Shown: in pieces, positions 13,023 through 16,517 of the stretch
Layout of the letters: every line of letters begins with the position of its first letter
How positions within the stretch are numbered: position 1 is the first letter of the stretch
NCBI GenBank assembly: GCA_026396375.1
Contig: JAPLWW010000106.1
Coordinates: 1 to 16,517 of the forward strand
Origin: Microcaldota archaeon
GTDB taxonomy: Archaea > Micrarchaeota > Micrarchaeia > Anstonellales > J096
Reading direction: 5' to 3'
DNA length: 16,517 bases
Notes under the pieces: model-generated
What the model saw: only the letters and a program-made list of their open reading frames with translations
What the model was told of the DNA's origin: nothing
Databases searched by the model: none
Position numbers and translations under genes: made by a program

Positions 13023-14492
13023 ATGCAGCTTGCGGAATACACCATAAATGCGGACGGGATAGATGCCAAGGTAGTCATCACAAAGGAGCCTGGCACGCTA
13101 ACAAACTATTCAATAGCGATCCCGAAGCCGGAGCTTGCCACAGCAGCATATCTCCAGACGATAGAGAATGACATGCTCAAGAGCGTCAAGCTTTCCTCGC
13201 AGGAAGTGCTTGACATCAACATGATGACCGAGGTCAAGAACAAATTCCATGTGCTGGCGCTGAAGAAAATCAATGAGCGCATACCGCACCTCACAAGGGA
13301 AAGGAGCACCCAGCTTGCCACGCACATTGTCCAGGAGCTGCTGGGCCTTGGGGACGTCGAGTTCCTGCTTTATGATGACAGCGTAGAGGAGATATGCATC
13401 AACTCGGCCCATGAGCCCATCTGGCTGTACCACAAGAAACACGGATGGTGCACAACCAACCTCAGGATAGGGACTGAAGCCAAGATATGGGACTATTCAA
13501 GCAGCATAGGAAGGAGGGTGGGGAGGCAGATAAGCATAAAGGACCCTATACTTGACGCATCGCTGGCATCAGGCGACAGGGTCAATGCCACAATAACCCC
13601 TATATCTGTTTTCGGGAACACCATAACGATCAGGAAATTCAACAGGAAGCCCTGGACAATAACGGATTTCATAGCATCAAAAACCATATCTGAGGAGGCT
13701 GCGGCATTCCTGTGGCTTGCGATGCAGTATGAGATGAATGTCCTCATTTCCGGGGGAACCGCATCAGGAAAGACTTCCATGCTCAATGCGATATGCTCAT
13801 TCATGCCGACCAACCAGAGGGTGATTTCCATAGAGCAGACGCGGGAAATAACGCTTCCTTCAAGCATGCAGTGGGTACCGATGCTTGTGAGGCAGGGAGC
13901 CAAGTACGCAGAAGGCGATGTGACCATGCTGGAGCTGATGGTAAACTCGCTGAGGATGAGGCCGGACAGGATAATCGTGGGGGAAATAAGGAAAGCCGAG
14001 GAGGCCGAGGTGCTGTTCGAGGCGATGCATACGGGGCACTCCGTATATGCCACGATGCATGCCGAAACAGTTTCAGAGACACTGAAAAGGATCCAGTCGC
14101 CTCCAATATCAATCCCGACAGTGGCCATGGAGTCGCTTCATTTTGTCCTCTCGATGTACAGGAACAGGAGAAGCGGCATCAGGAGGGTTTTCGAGATAGG
14201 CGAGTTCATACCTTCGGAGCATGACGGCAACGTGAGCAGCAACATCGTTTACCAGTGGCATCCCAACAATGACGAAATAGCCAAGGACAACCCGAGCGTA
14301 AGGATGATGGACAACCTCAGCACATACACCCAGATGAGCGAGCAGGACATAAAGGACAGCATAGATGAGAGGGTTTCGGTTCTTCGCTACATGCAGAAAA
14401 ACAAGATGAACACCATAGACCAGGTAGGGGGCATCATCAATGACTTTTATGAGAACTATGACAGCCTTATGAAAAGGGTCGGGAAAGCATGA
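13023..14492 (+). CDS. Type II/IV secretion-system ATPase (VirB11/TadA/ArlI-like pilus motor)
   Basis: The 489-residue protein has an N-terminal domain (1-215, including LLYDDSVEEICIN typical of TadA-like ATPases) and a RecA-like C-terminal domain. Motifs are Walker A GGTASGKT (244-251), Asp box around VISIEQTREI (267-276), Walker B RPDRIIVGEIR (313-323, E321) and His box MHTGHSVYATMHAE (335-348). It would form a cytoplasmic hexamer that powers pilin insertion through the adjacent platform proteins. No metal-binding tetracysteine cluster of the GspE/PilB type is seen, as usual for archaeal and Tad-type motors. GGTGG (13011-13015) stands seven bases before the ATG; a TTG at 13017 is less likely. 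Its stop overlaps the next ATG (ATGA). None of its 36 leucines is encoded by TTG, unlike rbcL. Confidence 0.92.
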   Translation: MQLAEYTINADGIDAKVVITKEPGTLTNYSIAIPKPELATAAYLQTIENDMLKSVKLSSQEVLDINMMTEVKNKFHVLALKKINERIPHLTRERSTQLATHIVQELLGLGDVEFLLYDDSVEEICINSAHEPIWLYHKKHGWCTTNLRIGTEAKIWDYSSSIGRRVGRQISIKDPILDASLASGDRVNATITPISVFGNTITIRKFNRKPWTITDFIASKTISEEAAAFLWLAMQYEMNVLISGGTASGKTSMLNAICSFMPTNQRVISIEQTREITLPSSMQWVPMLVRQGAKYAEGDVTMLELMVNSLRMRPDRIIVGEIRKAEEAEVLFEAMHTGHSVYATMHAETVSETLKRIQSPPISIPTVAMESLHFVLSMYRNRRSGIRRVFEIGEFIPSEHDGNVSSNIVYQWHPNNDEIAKDNPSVRMMDNLSTYTQMSEQDIKDSIDERVSVLRYMQKNKMNTIDQVGGIINDFYENYDSLMKRVGKA

Positions 14493-15367
14493 AAGTGAAT
14501 GTGCCTTTGCTCCTGATGCCGCAGCAGCTTGCAAAGGTCCTGGCCCAGCCGTTTTACCGCGCATCGACCAATTTTGTCAAGAAAAACAAGTCCCTGGCAA
14601 AGGACATGTACAAGCTGGAATCCGACATTTCCGCAGAGACATACATGAGCATAGTCATGATGAACATCATTTTCTATGCCATTGTTTCATGGGTGCTGGC
14701 ATTCATGGTGCTTGGAAAAACCAGCATCAGCCCGCCTGCTGGGGCGCTTTTGGCCGCTGCCTTTGTGGCAATGATGGTTTTCGGATTTTCCATGATATAT
14801 CCCAAATGGCTCATAAACAAGAAAGTCAGGGAAATAGACAGGGAGCTTCTTTTTGCGGCAAGGCACCTCAGGGTGCAGACAAGCGCAGGGGTATCTCTTT
14901 TCAACGCCCTGGTCTCGGCATCGAGCGGATATGGGGCGGTATCTGAGGAGTTTGAGAAGATAGTTGCAAAAGTCCACGGAGGGGTCAATATGGTTGACGC
15001 TTTGGATGAATCCGCCACTAAAAACCCTTCCCGCTACTATAATAAGATAGTATGGCAGCTGTCCAATGCCATAAGGGCTGGAACTGACGTGGGCCCTGTG
15101 CTTGTGGAGATCGTCGATCTTTTCATGGAAGACCAGCGCATCCAGATGAAGGAATACGGAGCCCAGCTCAACACCCTTGCCATAATCTATCTTTTGCTTT
15201 GCATAATAGTCCCTACTTTGAGCCTGGTCTTTATACTTGTCATGTCCTCATTTGTCGACATACCGGTAACGAACGAGGTGCTTGCCATTGTGCTGGGAGG
15301 GGTAATATTCGTGCAGTACATGTTCATAGGCCTGATAGGCAGCAGGAGGCCCGCGGTGTCGCTATGA
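14489..15367 (+). CDS. Platform membrane protein, type II secretion F domain (TadB/TadC/ArlJ-like), first copy
   Basis: The 292-residue protein has four hydrophobic segments (about 52-76, 84-107, 229-254, 263-284). Between the second and third lies a cytoplasmic helical T2SF domain (about 115-225), including LLFAARHLRVQTSAGVSL and a glycine-bearing AIRAGTDVGPVL. This is the inner-membrane platform that couples the ATPase to pilin assembly. It starts on the ATGA overlap with the ATPase gene, so the two are translationally coupled. ArlJ of the archaellum and many archaeal pilus platforms are about 500-600 residues with two such domains. Here each domain has its own gene, an arrangement closer to bacterial TadB-TadC. 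Confidence 0.88.
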   Translation: MKVNVPLLLMPQQLAKVLAQPFYRASTNFVKKNKSLAKDMYKLESDISAETYMSIVMMNIIFYAIVSWVLAFMVLGKTSISPPAGALLAAAFVAMMVFGFSMIYPKWLINKKVREIDRELLFAARHLRVQTSAGVSLFNALVSASSGYGAVSEEFEKIVAKVHGGVNMVDALDESATKNPSRYYNKIVWQLSNAIRAGTDVGPVLVEIVDLFMEDQRIQMKEYGAQLNTLAIIYLLLCIIVPTLSLVFILVMSSFVDIPVTNEVLAIVLGGVIFVQYMFIGLIGSRRPAVSL

Positions 15368-15380
15368 AAAAGGTGAGAGA

Positions 15381-16355
15381 ATGAACGCGATGGAAAAATA
15401 CCAGAAGGCATGGGCCCAGCTTCTCACCTACAATGACATCGATCTGGACCCCAGGCAATTTACCTACCTGGTGTTCTTTGCGTCATTGGCAATAGGCCTG
15501 ATAGCCATTTCAATCATGGGTGTCATGAAACAGCCCACTGCATACTCTCTTGTTGCGGGAATACTGGCATTCGCTGCCGCGCAGATCATTGCATACATAT
15601 ACCTGCTCCTTGCCGCCCAGAGCAGGGCCGCAAAGGTGGAGGAGATACTTCCGGATTTCCTTTCGCTCATGGCAAGCAACATCCGCTCCGGATTAACCCC
15701 TGACAAGGCGCTTGTGGTGTCTGTGCAGGAGGAATTCGGCCCTCTTGCAGTTGAGATCGAAAGGGCCGGCAAGAGCAGCCTGACCGGAAAGCCGATCAAC
15801 GAGGTCCTTCTCGGCATAGTGGAGCACATAGACTCTGACGCGCTGAGGAAAACGATATACCTGATTGTCGAGGGGCTCCAGTCAGGAGGCGACATTGTGG
15901 AGCTGCTGGAGAAGACGGCGCAGGACATGAGGAAGTCCTCATCCCTGAAGAGGGAGACAAGCTCCATCATACTCAACTATGTGCTTTTCATAATCGCGGC
16001 AATAAGCCTCGGCGCCCCGCTGCTTTACGGAGTCTCGACTTTCCTTGTGGACATCATGCTGAAGATAAAGCAGAAATTGGCTGTTACCGGAGGGGAGGAG
16101 GCGAAGAGCGCCATGTCCGGGCAGGTGGGGATATTCAAGGGCCAGCTCCAGCTGACGTCAGATGCAGTCGCCCTTTTTGCCGTTGCATCAATAGTCATAA
16201 CCGTGTTCTTCGGGTGCATGGCAGTGGGGGTGATGCATTCCGGAAAAAAGCTGGATGGTATTAAGTATTTCCCGCTTCTGCTTGCTGTTGCGCTGGGAAT
16301 ACTTTTCGCGATACGCTGGGGGCTTGGGCAGATGCTGGGAAGCTTCGTGAATTAA
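15381..16355 (+). CDS. Platform membrane protein, type II secretion F domain (TadB/TadC/ArlJ-like), second copy
   Basis: The 324-residue protein has hydrophobic segments at about 28-48, 54-77, 198-222, 262-286 and 296-318. Its T2SF domain (about 86-190) contains ILPDFLSLMASNIRSGLTPD and LIVEGLQSGGDIVELL, which are typical of TadB/TadC. Compared with the first copy it has an extra C-terminal membrane segment and a charged loop (about 226-258). The two copies probably form a hetero-oligomeric platform below the pilus. The ATG at 15381 follows GGTGA by four bases and lies 13 bp after the previous stop. The gene is the last of the rightward operon, and a T-run follows it. Confidence 0.88.
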   Translation: MNAMEKYQKAWAQLLTYNDIDLDPRQFTYLVFFASLAIGLIAISIMGVMKQPTAYSLVAGILAFAAAQIIAYIYLLLAAQSRAAKVEEILPDFLSLMASNIRSGLTPDKALVVSVQEEFGPLAVEIERAGKSSLTGKPINEVLLGIVEHIDSDALRKTIYLIVEGLQSGGDIVELLEKTAQDMRKSSSLKRETSSIILNYVLFIIAAISLGAPLLYGVSTFLVDIMLKIKQKLAVTGGEEAKSAMSGQVGIFKGQLQLTSDAVALFAVASIVITVFFGCMAVGVMHSGKKLDGIKYFPLLLAVALGILFAIRWGLGQMLGSFVN

Positions 16356-16388
16356 TCTTTTTTCAAAGAGCGAATTATTGTTTTATAT
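16356..16388 (+). terminator. T-rich terminator of the pilus operon
   Basis: Six T at 16358-16363 come two bases after the stop codon, and a second T-rich patch follows near 16378-16390. No strong hairpin is visible. This fits a U-tract archaeal terminator between convergent genes. Confidence 0.4.
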
Positions 16389-16517
16389 TTATGATGGCTT
16401 GCCCTTTAGCTTTGCAAGGCAAAACTCCGCTTTCCTGTGCTCCCCGCAGGCCTCGAATGCCTTGGCTGCATTCTTCATATCCCAGGCTTTCCTGAAATAG
16501 TTGCCTGCCATCAGGTT
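16389..16517 (-). CDS. C-terminal end of a TPR-like helical-repeat protein (5' end outside window)
   Basis: On the minus strand a frame is open from the window edge to TAA at 16391-16389 and encodes 42 residues. They read as alternating short helices, with AGNYFRKAWDMKNAAKAF followed by EACGEHRKAEFCLAKL. The small residues and the Y/F, A, G, A pattern are those of tetratricopeptide-like repeats, which bind proteins. The gene converges on the pilus operon. Its function and length cannot be judged from this fragment. Confidence 0.6.
   Translation of the reverse strand, partial: NLMAGNYFRKAWDMKNAAKAFEACGEHRKAEFCLAKLKGKPS

Noticed and set aside
13493..14128. Long open frame of 211 codons on the minus strand inside the motor ATPase gene
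   Set aside because: It lies wholly antisense to a gene with clear Walker A, Walker B and His-box motifs, and its translation is low-complexity Ser/Ile/Met with no domain. It is a shadow of the codon pattern.
5777..16355. Archaellum (arl) operon
   Set aside because: No ArlC/D/E/F/G-like genes or archaellin series are seen, the platform is split in two, and a CBS-wHTH gene and VWA protein are present. A pilus or secretion structure fits better.
1..16517. CRISPR arrays, tRNA or rRNA genes, insertion sequences
   Set aside because: I saw no regularly spaced repeats, no cloverleaf-like segments in the short gaps and no transposase motifs.

Overview
The window looks archaeal and most likely comes from a small-genome DPANN-type lineage (Diapherotrites- or Micrarchaeota-like is my guess; the sequence alone does not fix this). 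The signs are TATA boxes centred about 25-30 bp before leaderless or short-leader starts, class III (type IV prepilin-like) signal peptides, an XPF/ERCC4 nuclease, a KaiC-like ATPase, an archaeal RuBisCO and Tad/Arl-type secretion components. I saw no rRNA, tRNA, CRISPR or insertion sequence.

Left part (1-5660). The window opens with the 3' end of a Glu/Leu/Phe/Val dehydrogenase gene, which carries a small in-frame duplication. Convergent to it is a tightly overlapped leftward operon of three genes: an unrecognised helical protein, a PIN-domain protein and a short XPF-type nuclease. A single near-palindromic TATA element (2237-2250) appears to serve both this operon and a rightward HAD-family hydrolase, with both starts predicted leaderless. 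Then comes a complete archaeal RuBisCO large subunit (2950-4416), followed 2 bp later by an ICMT-like membrane methyltransferase. Both are unusually rich in TTG leucine codons. A convergent small Cys-containing protein (5130-5612) closes this part.

Right part (5777-16355). This is one large surface-pilus/secretion locus. A major pilin gene points left. Rightward, one unit encodes a KaiC-like ATPase and a 917-residue pilin-anchored protein with Ig-like repeats and a C-terminal von Willebrand A (VWA) domain. A second unit, behind its own promoter with a perfect inverted repeat between TATA box and start, encodes four pilin-like or membrane-anchored proteins, a CBS-pair/winged-helix protein, a VirB11/TadA/ArlI-type ATPase and two single-domain platform membrane proteins. 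Together these supply pilins, tip or adhesin candidate, motor, platform and two possible nucleotide-sensing regulators. The prepilin peptidase is not in the window. The window ends in a leftward partial gene with TPR-like helices.
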